From Alterluteimonas quercicellularis (GTDB taxonomy: Bacteria > Pseudomonadota > Gammaproteobacteria > Xanthomonadales > Xanthomonadaceae): a stretch of DNA of 64,000 bases. The stretch spans positions 1 to 64,000 of the forward strand of contig NZ_JAIWPR010000010.1 of the NCBI RefSeq assembly GCF_021191635.1, written 5' to 3'. Position 1 is the first letter of the stretch, and each line of letters opens with the position of its first letter. This document shows positions 1-8,172 of this stretch, piece by piece. The position numbers were made by a program, and so were the translations under genes. A model generated the notes under the pieces. That model ran no database searches. It saw only the letters and a program-made list of their open reading frames with translations, and was not told the origin of the DNA.

Positions 1-70
1 CCCCCCACCGGGCGCCGGGCCCCCCCCCGCCCCCCCGCGGGGGGGGGGGGGGGCGCCCCCCCCCCCCCCG
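1..70. other. low-complexity G/C homopolymer tract at window edge
   Basis: The first 70 bases are almost entirely runs of C and G, including an uninterrupted run of about 14 G followed by long C runs, unlike anything else in the window. The following bases to 185 carry no gene I can support. It may be a sequencing or assembly artefact at a contig end. Confidence 0.6.
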
Positions 71-185
71 CGACGGTTTCCGAAGCCTCCAAGAATCAGT
101 GCCGACCGCCGTTCGCCGACGCCCGCGCGTGGGGACGCGTTCTTCTGCTGCCGCGGGCCAGATGGTACCTGGCCCTGTCGCGCGC

Positions 186-1082
186 CTACATCGCCTGTTC
201 GCAGAAGCGTTCGCGGTACTCCAGCGCCTTGGGCATCAGCGCCTGCAGGTTCTGGATGCGGGTGCCCGGGTTGGGGTGGGTCGAGGAGAACTCGGGCGCC
301 GACTCCCCGCCGCCGGACTGCCCCATCCGCTCCCACAGCGGCACCGCCTCGCGCGGATCGAAGCAGGCGGCCGCGGCCAGCATCAGGCCGACCTCGTCGG
401 CCTCGGTCTCGTGCTTGCGCGCGTAGGGCAGCAGGTAGCCGTAGCCCATCGCGGCCATCACCATCTGCTGCTGTTGCGGGTCCATGCCGCTCATCGCGCC
501 GGCCATCTGCCCGACCTGGGTCAGCCGCTGCTGCGCCATGCGCTGCGCACCGTGCCGCAGCAGCGCGTGGGCGATCTCGTGCCCCATCACCACCGCCATC
601 GCGTTCTCGTTCTGCGCCACCGGCACCAGGCCGGTGTAGACCGCCATCTTGCCGCCGGGCAGGCAGAAGGCGTTGGCCTGGTCGGAATCGATCACGTTGA
701 CCTCCCACTCGAAGGTCTGCGAGAACCGCGTCGGCTGCATGCCGTGCTCGGCGGCCAGCGCCGCCTCCACGTCGTCGACCTTGGCGATCAGGCGGTCGGC
801 GATGCCGCGGATCTCCTGCGAGATCGGCAGCGACGGGTCCACCGGCCGCTCCTGCGACAGGATCTCCTGGTAGGCCTGCAGGCCCAGCGACTTCTCGTCG
901 TCGACCGACAGGCTGCGGTCGATCAGCACCTTCTGCCCGGTGACCGGGTCCTCGGTGCGGTTGGAGAAGTAGTAGTAGGCGCCGTAGGCCGCGAACAGCA
1001 GCAGGATGCCGATCCGCAGGCCGCCGACGCGGCGCCCGCGCCCGGGGGAAGGCTGTTGTCGGCCGAACGGGTCCTGTCTCAT
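186..1082 (-). CDS. M48-family zinc metallopeptidase, membrane anchored
   Basis: This 298-residue protein has one N-terminal membrane segment (about residues 23-39) after a basic stretch, so the bulk is expected in the periplasm. The zinc-binding HEIAH motif is at residues 168-172, and a downstream ETEADEVG motif near 226-232 supplies the third ligand, the classical M48 arrangement. Families of this type (LoiP/YcaL-like) degrade damaged envelope proteins. A Gln/Met-rich loop separates the two motifs. The start is supported by a GGAG-like ribosome site about 11 nt upstream. The gene is transcribed away from its neighbours and appears monocistronic. Family is clear; the substrate is unknown. 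Confidence 0.85.
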   Translation of the reverse strand: MRQDPFGRQQPSPGRGRRVGGLRIGILLLFAAYGAYYYFSNRTEDPVTGQKVLIDRSLSVDDEKSLGLQAYQEILSQERPVDPSLPISQEIRGIADRLIAKVDDVEAALAAEHGMQPTRFSQTFEWEVNVIDSDQANAFCLPGGKMAVYTGLVPVAQNENAMAVVMGHEIAHALLRHGAQRMAQQRLTQVGQMAGAMSGMDPQQQQMVMAAMGYGYLLPYARKHETEADEVGLMLAAAACFDPREAVPLWERMGQSGGGESAPEFSSTHPNPGTRIQNLQALMPKALEYRERFCEQAM

Positions 1083-1226
1083 GTGCGATCTCCGGCGGGA
1101 AAAGGGGGCGCGGCGGTGCGCTGCGACCGTGTAGCACGCCGGCCGCCAGACCGCGGTGAGGGCGGCCCGGCGGCATCATAAGCCTCGCGCGCGGCCTTGT
1201 CGGGGCGGCTCTCGACCCGTCGGGTT

Positions 1227-1291
1227 CCGCAGGGGCGCGCCGGCGCGGACGGGCTCTGCCGCACCGCTGTCGCGCGCGAGCGCGCTCCTAC
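1227..1291. repeat. REP-like inverted repeat doublet (one arm degenerate)
   Basis: Bases 1269-1291 carry one orientation of a 23-nt palindromic unit that recurs in this window (core GAGCGCGCTCCTAC). Bases 1227-1248 look like a degenerate copy in the opposite orientation. It lies in the 239-bp gap between two minus-strand genes. Other copies are at 45886 and 63384-63452. Confidence 0.65.
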
Positions 1292-1321
1292 GGAAGCCGG
1301 GCTTCGCGGCCGCCCGGGCGC

Positions 1322-3169
1322 CTAGATCTCGCGCACCACCCGGAAGCCGATGCGCGCGTTGGTGGTGTCGCGCTGGGCCGGCATGCGCCAGGCCGAGCGG
1401 GCCTGGTCGGGGCCGCTGGACCATGAGCCGCCGCGGACGACGTGGTTGCGGCAGCCGGGGTTGACCCAGGCGGAGGCGTCGGCCGGCGCGCGGCGGTAGT
1501 TGTCGTGCCAGCAGTCGGCCACCCATTCGCTGAGGTTGCCGGCGAGGTCGTGCACGCCCCAGCGGTTGGCGGCGAAGCGGCCCACCGGCGCCGGGCCCCA
1601 GTGGCCGTCGCCGTAGTCGGGGAAGGCGTTGCTCCAGCGCCGCCCGCCGGGGGAGCGGTCGAGCGCGCCGGTCAGGTTGCCCGCGCCCTCCGGCGGCGCG
1701 CCCTCGCCCCAGGGATACGGGCCCTCGCCGCCGGCGCGCAGCACGTACTCGAACTCGGCCTCGCTGGGCAGGCGGTAGCGCTGGCCGCTCTCCTCCGACA
1801 GCCAGTCGGCGTAGGCCGCGGCGTCCACCGCGCTGACGTGCAGCACCGGCGCGTCGTCGCGCGCCTCGCGGCCGAGGTCGTCGTGCCGCCAGTCCACGCC
1901 GCTGCGGCGCACGAAGTTGCCGCTGCGCTCGTCGTAGACCATCGAGAAGCCGCGCCGCGCCGAGCGGGTCTGGTAGCCGGTGGCGTTGACGAAGCGGCGG
2001 TACTCGCCCACGGTCGTCTCGGTGACCGCCATCGCGAAGCCGCGCTCGAAGCGGACGTTGCGCTGCGGCCGCTCGCTGTCCGACGATCCGGCCTCCGTGG
2101 CCGGCGCGCCCATGGTGAACGCGCCGTGCGGCACCACGATCATGCGCGGGCCGCGCGCGCCGCCGGCCAGCGCGTCGGTGAACACCTGGCCGGGCCGGAA
2201 CAGGCCGTAGTGCACGGCCAGGTCGATGCGCTCGCGCAGGTCCGCCGCCAGCGGGTCGCCGGGCGCGGCGACCAGCAGCAGCTCGGCGAGGATCGCGCGC
2301 GCCTTGGCGATGCCGTCGAACTCCGACAGCGCCGCCACGCCCTGGTCGCGCAGGCGGGCGATGCGCAGCGTGCGCATGCGCTCCAGGCGCTCGCGCGCAT
2401 CGGGCACGGTCTCCATGCCCGGGCGGATCGCCTCCGCGTGGTCCAGCCACTGCGCGGCGGCCGCGAACTCGCCCTCGGCGGCGGCGTTCTCGGCGCGGCG
2501 GATCAGCCCGCTCTCGACCGCGGCAAGGTTCTGCATCGCCCGCGGCTGCTCCGGGGCCAGCTCCAGCGCCTCGCGCAGCCTGGGCAGCGCGCCCTCGCCC
2601 GATTCGCCCAGGCGCCCGGCCTCGAGGTCGGCCTCGGCGGCGCGGTTGAGCTCCCACAGGCGGTCGGCCACGTCCACGCGCTGCAGGTAGGCCTGGGTGG
2701 CCTCGTCCTCGGGCCAGACCACGCGCGCCACCGCCGCCGCGCTGCGGGCGCGGCGCAGCGCCTCGGCGTCGTCGCCGCTGTCGGCCAGCGCCGCGTCGCC
2801 GCGCGCGATCAGCCGCGCGCGCGCGCTCGCCAGGCCCTTGCGCGCGCGCGCATCCTCCGGATCGCGCTCCAGCACCGCCAGGAACAGCGGGATCGCCGCG
2901 CCCTCGCCCTCGTAGAGGCGGTCGGCCTCCAGCGCGGACTGCGCGCGCTCGCGCGCCTCCCCGAGCGCGTCGGGCCCGTCCTCGAGCGCCACCGCGGGCC
3001 GGCGCCAGGTCAGCGCCGCGGCGGCGGAGTCGTCGCCGCTGATCGTCACGCTGCCCGACGGCCCGCCGTCCGCCCCGTCCGCGGCGCCCGCATCCGGCGC
3101 GGGATCGCGCGAACAGGCCGCGCACAGCGCGAGCAGCAGGGCGAGGACGAGGACGGCGCTACGGCGCAA
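1322..3169 (-). CDS. SUMF1/FGE-sulfatase-domain lipoprotein lacking the catalytic cysteines
   Basis: The 615-residue product begins with a signal peptide and lipobox (LCAAC, Cys19), so it should be a lipoprotein. Residues about 60-320 are helical and repeat-like, and about 330-615 form a formylglycine-generating-enzyme (SUMF1) domain with the hallmarks GAFTMG, AGNLSEWVADCW, VVRGGSW and a final IGFRVVRE. True FGE enzymes carry two copper-binding cysteines just after the RGGSW motif; here that stretch reads SSGPDQARSAW with none. I therefore infer a non-catalytic sugar- or protein-binding role, as in many bacterial SUMF1 proteins. The apparent start codon is TTG without a strong ribosome site, so the start is uncertain by a few codons. 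Confidence 0.8.
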   Translation of the reverse strand: MRRSAVLVLALLLALCAACSRDPAPDAGAADGADGGPSGSVTISGDDSAAAALTWRRPAVALEDGPDALGEARERAQSALEADRLYEGEGAAIPLFLAVLERDPEDARARKGLASARARLIARGDAALADSGDDAEALRRARSAAAVARVVWPEDEATQAYLQRVDVADRLWELNRAAEADLEAGRLGESGEGALPRLREALELAPEQPRAMQNLAAVESGLIRRAENAAAEGEFAAAAQWLDHAEAIRPGMETVPDARERLERMRTLRIARLRDQGVAALSEFDGIAKARAILAELLLVAAPGDPLAADLRERIDLAVHYGLFRPGQVFTDALAGGARGPRMIVVPHGAFTMGAPATEAGSSDSERPQRNVRFERGFAMAVTETTVGEYRRFVNATGYQTRSARRGFSMVYDERSGNFVRRSGVDWRHDDLGREARDDAPVLHVSAVDAAAYADWLSEESGQRYRLPSEAEFEYVLRAGGEGPYPWGEGAPPEGAGNLTGALDRSPGGRRWSNAFPDYGDGHWGPAPVGRFAANRWGVHDLAGNLSEWVADCWHDNYRRAPADASAWVNPGCRNHVVRGGSWSSGPDQARSAWRMPAQRDTTNARIGFRVVREI

Positions 3170-3267
3170 ATCGGATTCCCGGCGGGACCCCGGGGGGCCT
3201 GGAGCCTGCGACGGTAGGGCGGCCCCGCGGACGCGTCAATCGGCCGCCGGCGATCGGGGACAGGCTC

Positions 3268-3273
3268 TACACT
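3268..3273 (+). promoter_or_regulatory. TACACT -10 box, probably for leaderless rnd mRNA
   Basis: TACACT ends exactly 6 nt before the rnd ATG at 3280, so transcription would start at or beside the A of the start codon. No ribosome-binding site can fit. The same geometry occurs before xseA and ispG in this window. Confidence 0.5.
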
Positions 3274-3279
3274 GGCGCC

Positions 3280-4377
3280 ATGCCACGACCCCAGACCCGC
3301 TGGATCTCCGATCCCGACGCCCTTGCCGAACGCCTCGCCCACCCGCCCGCGCGCGTGGGCCTGGACACCGAATTCATCCGCGAACGCACCTACTGGCCCC
3401 AGCTGGCGCTGGTGCAGCTGGCCATCGACGACGAGATCCTGTTGATCGATCCGCTCGTGCCCGGCATGCCCGAGGCGCTGCGGCCGCTGCTGAACGATGC
3501 GGGGGTGCTGAAGATCATGCACAGCGCCGGCGAGGACCTGATCGCGTTCGCGCACGCCTGCGGCACCGTGCCTTCGCCGCTGTTCGACACCCAGGTGGCG
3601 GCGGCGCTGGCCGGGGTCGCCGCCGGCATCGGCTACCAGAAGCTGGTGCTGGAGACGACCGGCGAGGCCCTGGCCAAGGGCGAGACCCGCTCGGACTGGC
3701 TGCGCCGGCCGCTCTCGGAGGCCCAGCTCGACTACGCCGCCGACGACGTGCTGCACCTGCTGGCCCTGCACGACGCGCTCGACGCGCGGGTGCGCGCGCT
3801 GGGCCGCAGCGACTGGCTGGCCGAGGACTGCGCGCGCCAGGTCGCGCAGGCGCGCGCCGGCGAAGGCGAACGCTGGCCGCACCTGTCCGTGCGCGCCGCG
3901 CAGTACCTCGATCCGCCCGCGCAGCACCGCCTGCTGCGCCTGCTGCGCTGGCGCGAGCGCTACGCGCGCGAGCGCGACCGCCCGCGCAACTGGGTACTCG
4001 ACCCGGAACTGGCGGTGCTGCTGGCGCGCGATCCGCCGGCCGACGCGCAGGCGCTGCAGCAGGCGCTGGACCGCCACCCGAAGTCGCCGCGCAAGCTGAC
4101 CGCGCAGATCCTGCAGGCCCTGCACGCGCCGCTGGCCGACGAGACCGAGGCGCCGGCGCCGCGCACCGAGGAAGTCGACCGCAAGGCGCTGCGGCGCCTG
4201 CAGGAGGCGGTCTCCGCGCGCTCGGCCGAGCTCGGCCTGCCCGACGGCGTGCTCGCCTCGCGGCGCTGGCTGGAGGCGCTGCTGGAGCGCGGCGAGTGGC
4301 CGGGCGCGCTGTCGGGCTGGCGCCGCGCGCAGCTCGAACCCGCGCTGTCGCCGCTGCTGGCGGCCGAGCGCGCCTGA
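3280..4377 (+). CDS. rnd: ribonuclease D
   Basis: RNase D is a 3'-5' exoribonuclease that trims tRNA precursors in the cytoplasm. The 365-residue protein shows the DEDD exonuclease signature: LDTEFIRE near residue 25, HSAGEDL near 86, and the third motif LDYAADDV near 150. An HRDC-like helical region follows in the C-terminal half. Length matches the family. It is followed 72 bp later by a tRNA gene, which may be coincidence but fits the role. The ATG at 3280 has no Shine-Dalgarno sequence and is probably used on a leaderless transcript. Confidence 0.95.
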   Translation: MPRPQTRWISDPDALAERLAHPPARVGLDTEFIRERTYWPQLALVQLAIDDEILLIDPLVPGMPEALRPLLNDAGVLKIMHSAGEDLIAFAHACGTVPSPLFDTQVAAALAGVAAGIGYQKLVLETTGEALAKGETRSDWLRRPLSEAQLDYAADDVLHLLALHDALDARVRALGRSDWLAEDCARQVAQARAGEGERWPHLSVRAAQYLDPPAQHRLLRLLRWRERYARERDRPRNWVLDPELAVLLARDPPADAQALQQALDRHPKSPRKLTAQILQALHAPLADETEAPAPRTEEVDRKALRRLQEAVSARSAELGLPDGVLASRRWLEALLERGEWPGALSGWRRAQLEPALSPLLAAERA

Positions 4378-4409
4378 TCGCACGGGGCAACGCGCCCGTC
4401 TAAAGGCCC

Positions 4410-4437
4410 TTGGCGCCGCGGCGCCGGCCTGTATAAT
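4410..4437 (+). promoter_or_regulatory. sigma-70 promoter of tRNA-Ala
   Basis: TTGGCG (4410-4415) and a perfect TATAAT (4432-4437) are separated by 16 nt. The predicted start is about 4444, six bases before the tRNA, and is followed by a GC-rich discriminator typical of stable-RNA promoters. Confidence 0.75.
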
Positions 4438-4449
4438 GCGCAGCCTCGT

Positions 4450-4525
<76 letters not shown>

Positions 4526-4707
4526 ACTTTCCAGCCGGAACAGCGTCTTGCGCTTCGCGTGCGAGGCGCTGATTCGTTTTGGGAGGGCGCGATCCGCGGG
4601 CCGTCGCGCCGCGCGGCCGCGCGCCGGCCACGCCCGGCGCTCCGGCATCCGCCCCGCCTCGCGGCGCCCGGCGGCCGCCTCCCCTGTCCGTCCCGACGAA
4701 CGACCGC

Positions 4708-5448
4708 ATGGCGCAGACCCCACGACGTACGACTCTTCGCGGCCCCACGTTCGTCCACCAGCTCGCGCGCCTGACCGGCGCCGAGCCGGCGCCGCCCCGG
4801 CAGGCGCCGACCGAACGCCTGGGCCAATGGCTCGACTGGACCCACGCCATCGCGCTGTCCGCCGCGCTCGACGCGCCGCCCGCCGGCGCGTCCGCCGCGG
4901 CCGAACCGGTCGACGGCGATGCGGACGACGACTGCGCCCGCGTGCGCGCCGCGCTGGAGGCGGCGATCGCCGGCGATCCGGCGTTCTCCTCGACCGAGGC
5001 CGGCGCCGACGCCGCGCTCGATTCGGCGTTCTTCCGCCAGCGCTACGTCGCCCTGCAGCGGACCATGGAGGCGCACATCGGCCGCCTGCGCGGCCGGCTG
5101 CGCGATCGCCTGGCGGCGACCGACGGACTGGCACGCCTGGCGGCGGTAGACGCGGCCATGGAGCGCGCGCTCGCGCGCCGCGAGCAGGCGCTGCTGTCGG
5201 CCGTGCCCGCCCTGCTCGACGCGCGCTTCGCGCGCGCGCACCGCAGCGCCGACGGCGATGCGGCCGAATCCATGCCCACGCCCGCCCCCGCCCGCGCGGC
5301 CACGCCCGCCGCGCAGCTCGAGGCCTTCCGCCGCGACATGCGCGGGCTGCTGCTCGCCGAACTCGACACCCGCCTGCAACCGGTCGAGGGCCTGCTCGCC
5401 GCCCTTCGCCCTCGCGAACCTGGACGCCATGCACAGACACCTGCTTGA
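4708..5448 (+). CDS. DUF3348-family protein, first gene of motor-like cassette
   Basis: The 246-residue protein starts with a short conserved-looking segment (RGPTFVHQLARLTG) and ends with a Leu/Arg-rich helical region. No membrane segment or catalytic motif is visible, so it is probably cytoplasmic. The pattern and neighbours match the uncharacterised DUF3348 family, which I recall as a regular companion of DUF802, OmpA-like and DUF2894 genes in proteobacteria. The ATG at 4708 was preferred over upstream in-frame ATGs because the segment before it is low-complexity Arg/Ala/Pro. The last 20 bp overlap the next gene, indicating translational coupling. Its role in the complex is unknown. Confidence 0.7.
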   Translation: MAQTPRRTTLRGPTFVHQLARLTGAEPAPPRQAPTERLGQWLDWTHAIALSAALDAPPAGASAAAEPVDGDADDDCARVRAALEAAIAGDPAFSSTEAGADAALDSAFFRQRYVALQRTMEAHIGRLRGRLRDRLAATDGLARLAAVDAAMERALARREQALLSAVPALLDARFARAHRSADGDAAESMPTPAPARAATPAAQLEAFRRDMRGLLLAELDTRLQPVEGLLAALRPREPGRHAQTPA

Positions 5449-7525
5449 TCTCGCCGTCTTCCTCGCCGGCCTCGTCGCCGTGTGCTGGATCGGCGCCGGC
5501 TACGCCGGCGCGAACCCGCTCGCGCTCGGCGTCGTCGCGCTGATCCTGGCCTGCTACCTGGCCGGCGCGCTCGAACTGCACCGCTACCGCCAGGCCACGG
5601 CCACGCTGGAGCGCGCCGTCGCCGACCTGTCCGGGCCGCCGCCGGCCCTGGGCGACTGGCTCGACCGCCTGCACCCGTCGCTGCGCAACGCGGTGCGCCT
5701 GCGCATCGAGGGCGAGCGCGCGGCGCTGCCGGCGCCGGCGCTGGCACCGTACCTGGTCGGCCTGCTGGTGCTGCTGGGCATGCTGGGCACCCTGCTCGGC
5801 ATGATGGCCACGCTGCGCGGCACCGGCTCGGCGCTGCAGAGCGCCTCCGACCTGGCGGCGATCCGCGCGGCGCTGTCGGCGCCGGTAGCCGGCCTGGCCT
5901 TCGCGTTCGGCACCTCGATCGCGGGCGTGGCGGCCTCGGCGATGCTCGGCCTGCTGGCCGCGCTGCGCCGGCGCGACCGGATGCAGGCGGTGCGCGCGCT
6001 GGACGCGAAGATCGCGACCGCGCTGCGCGTGCATTCGCAGGCCCACCAGCGCGAGGAGGCCTTCCGGCTGCTGCAGCGCCAGGCCGAGGCGATGCCGGCG
6101 CTGGTCGACCGGCTGCAGGCGGCGATGGCGGCGATCGAGCGGCAGAGCGCGGACGCCGGCGAGCGCCAGTCCGCCGGCCAGCAGGCGTTCCACGAGCGGA
6201 CCGAGGCCGTCTACGCGCGCCTGGCGTCGTCCGTGGAGCGCTCGCTGCAGGAAAGCGTGGCCGGGAGCGCGCGCGCCGCCGGTGCGGCGCTGCAGCCCGC
6301 GGTCGAGACCACGATGGCGGCGCTGTCGCGCGAGGCCGCATCGCTGCACGAGACCGTCGCGCGGTCGGTGCAGCGGCAGCTCGATGCGCTGACGACCGGC
6401 TTCGAGACCTCCACCGCCACGGTGGCGGAGCGCTGGGACCAGGCCCTGGCCGGGCAGCAGCGCGCCAACGAGACGCTGGCCCGCGACCTGCGCGAGGCGC
6501 TGGACGGCTTCGCCGGCCGCTTCGAGCAGCGCTCGGCCGCGCTGCTGGAGGGCCTGTCGGTGCGCCTGGACGCCGCCGCCGCGCGCGTGACCGACGACTG
6601 GCGCCAGGCGCTGGCGCGGCAGGAGGACGCCCATGTGGCGGACGCCGAGCGCCACGCGCAGGCGCTGGCGACGGCGTCGGCCGCGTTCGAGGCGCACGCG
6701 GCCTCGCTGGTCGCCGGCGTGGACGAGGCGCAGGCGCGGTTGCAGGCTGCGCTGGCCGCGCAGGACCGCGAGCGGCTGTCGGCATGGACCGAGGCGCTGG
6801 CAGGAACGGGCCGCGCGCTGCGCGAGGACTGGGCGCAGGCCGGCGCGCAGGCGGCGCAGCGCCAGCAGGCGATCTGCGACACGCTGGAGCGCACCGCCGC
6901 CGGACTCGCGGAGCGGACCCAGGCGCAGGCGCGCGAGACCATCGCCGAGACCTCGCGGCTGCTGCAGGCGGCCGCGGAAGCGCCGAAGGCGGCGGCGGAG
7001 GTCGTCGCCGAGCTGCGCGCCGGGCTGTCGGAGAGCATGGCCCGCGACACCGCGATGCTGGAGGAGCGCAACCAGCTCATGGCCACCCTGGGCACCCTGC
7101 TGGACGCGGTCAACCACGCCTCCACCGAGCAGCGCACCGCCGTCGACGCGCTGGTCGCGACCTCCGCCGACCTGCTGGACCGCGTCGGCGGCCGCTTCGA
7201 CGCGCAGGTCGGCGCCGGCACCGGCCGGCTCGACGCCGCGGCCGCGCAGGTCGCCGCGGGCGCGGTCGAGGTGGCGAGCCTGGGCGAGGCGCTCGGCGCC
7301 GCCGTGGCCTCGTTCGGCGAGTCCAGCGGCCTGCTGGCCGAGCGCCTGCAGCGCGTCGAGGACGCGCTGGAGAAGTCGCTGGCGCGCAGCGACGAGCAGC
7401 TGGCCTACTACGTCGCGCAGGCCCGCGAGGTCGTCGACCTGAGCATGCTGGCGCAGCGGCAGATCGTCGAGGACCTGCAGCAGCTCGCCGGGTCGCGCGC
7501 GGCCGCCGCGGCCGAGGCGGCATGA
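5429..7525 (+). CDS. DUF802 protein: MotA/ExbB/ZorA-like stator subunit with long helical tail
   Basis: The 698-residue protein has four predicted membrane segments at about 5-24, 30-48, 108-128 and 153-178. Segment 3 reads GMLGTLLGMMATL and segment 4 GLAFAFGTSIAGVAAS. These are the Gly/Thr-rich signatures of MotA/TolQ/ExbB/ZorA channel subunits. Residues 180-698 are an almost uninterrupted Ala/Glu/Arg/Gln-rich helix that should project into the cytoplasm, resembling the tail of ZorA from the Zorya defence system. The start codon overlaps the preceding gene by 20 bp, and the stop overlaps the next start (ATGA). The family name DUF802 is recalled rather than searched. An ion-driven motor role is inferred from topology and from the MotB-like partner. 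Confidence 0.75.
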   Translation: MHRHLLDLAVFLAGLVAVCWIGAGYAGANPLALGVVALILACYLAGALELHRYRQATATLERAVADLSGPPPALGDWLDRLHPSLRNAVRLRIEGERAALPAPALAPYLVGLLVLLGMLGTLLGMMATLRGTGSALQSASDLAAIRAALSAPVAGLAFAFGTSIAGVAASAMLGLLAALRRRDRMQAVRALDAKIATALRVHSQAHQREEAFRLLQRQAEAMPALVDRLQAAMAAIERQSADAGERQSAGQQAFHERTEAVYARLASSVERSLQESVAGSARAAGAALQPAVETTMAALSREAASLHETVARSVQRQLDALTTGFETSTATVAERWDQALAGQQRANETLARDLREALDGFAGRFEQRSAALLEGLSVRLDAAAARVTDDWRQALARQEDAHVADAERHAQALATASAAFEAHAASLVAGVDEAQARLQAALAAQDRERLSAWTEALAGTGRALREDWAQAGAQAAQRQQAICDTLERTAAGLAERTQAQARETIAETSRLLQAAAEAPKAAAEVVAELRAGLSESMARDTAMLEERNQLMATLGTLLDAVNHASTEQRTAVDALVATSADLLDRVGGRFDAQVGAGTGRLDAAAAQVAAGAVEVASLGEALGAAVASFGESSGLLAERLQRVEDALEKSLARSDEQLAYYVAQAREVVDLSMLAQRQIVEDLQQLAGSRAAAAAEAA

Positions 7526-8172
7526 GCGCGGAGGTCGAACGCGGCGCCGACGGCGACGCCGACCTCGCGGTGCCGGTGTGGGCCGGGTTCGGCGACCTGA
7601 TGTCGGTGCTGCTGGGCGCCTTCATGCTGATCCTGGTCGGCGCGATCGGCATGCAGCTGCTGCTCGCCCACCGGCTGGACGAGGAGGTCCGCCAGCGCGA
7701 GGCCGGGGCGCAGCGGCTCAGGACGCTGGAGCAGGCGCTGGCCGGCCCGCTCGCGGCGGGCCGGGTGACCCTGGTGGACGGCCGCATCGGCATCCGCGGC
7801 AGCGTGCTGTTCGCGCTCAACTCCGACCGCCTGCAGCCCGAGGGGCGCGAGGTGATCGCCAGCCTGGCCGGCCCGCTGGCCGAGTACCTGGGCGCGCGCG
7901 AGGAGATCCTGATGGTCAGCGGCTTCACCGACGACCGGCCGGTCCACGACGGCAACCGCCGCTACGCCGACAACTGGGAGCTCTCCGCCCAGCGCGCGCT
8001 GACCGTGACCCGCGCGCTGATCGACGCCGGCCTGCCGGCCTCGTCGGTGTTCGCCGCCGCCTTCGGCGCCGAGCAGCCGGTGAGCCCGAACGACGACGAG
8101 ACCGGCCGGGCGCGCAACCGGCGCGTCGAGATCGCGCCGGTCCCGCGGCCCGCGCCCGCCGATGCGCGCTAG
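7522..8172 (+). CDS. MotB/ZorB-like OmpA-domain protein
   Basis: The 216-residue protein has a short cytoplasmic N-terminus and a single membrane segment (about 18-44). This segment carries an acidic residue, Asp25, in the sequence GFGDLMSVLLG. MotB and ZorB place their essential proton-binding Asp in the equivalent place. The periplasmic part is a peptidoglycan-binding OmpA domain, with FTDDRP near 135-140, NWELSAQRA at 151-159 and the terminal ARNRRVEI motif. It overlaps the ZorA-like gene by 4 bp and the following gene by 11 bp, so the products are probably made in coupled amounts. The pair should form a peptidoglycan-anchored inner-membrane ion channel. Partner and output are unknown. Confidence 0.85.
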   Translation: MSAEVERGADGDADLAVPVWAGFGDLMSVLLGAFMLILVGAIGMQLLLAHRLDEEVRQREAGAQRLRTLEQALAGPLAAGRVTLVDGRIGIRGSVLFALNSDRLQPEGREVIASLAGPLAEYLGAREEILMVSGFTDDRPVHDGNRRYADNWELSAQRALTVTRALIDAGLPASSVFAAAFGAEQPVSPNDDETGRARNRRVEIAPVPRPAPADAR

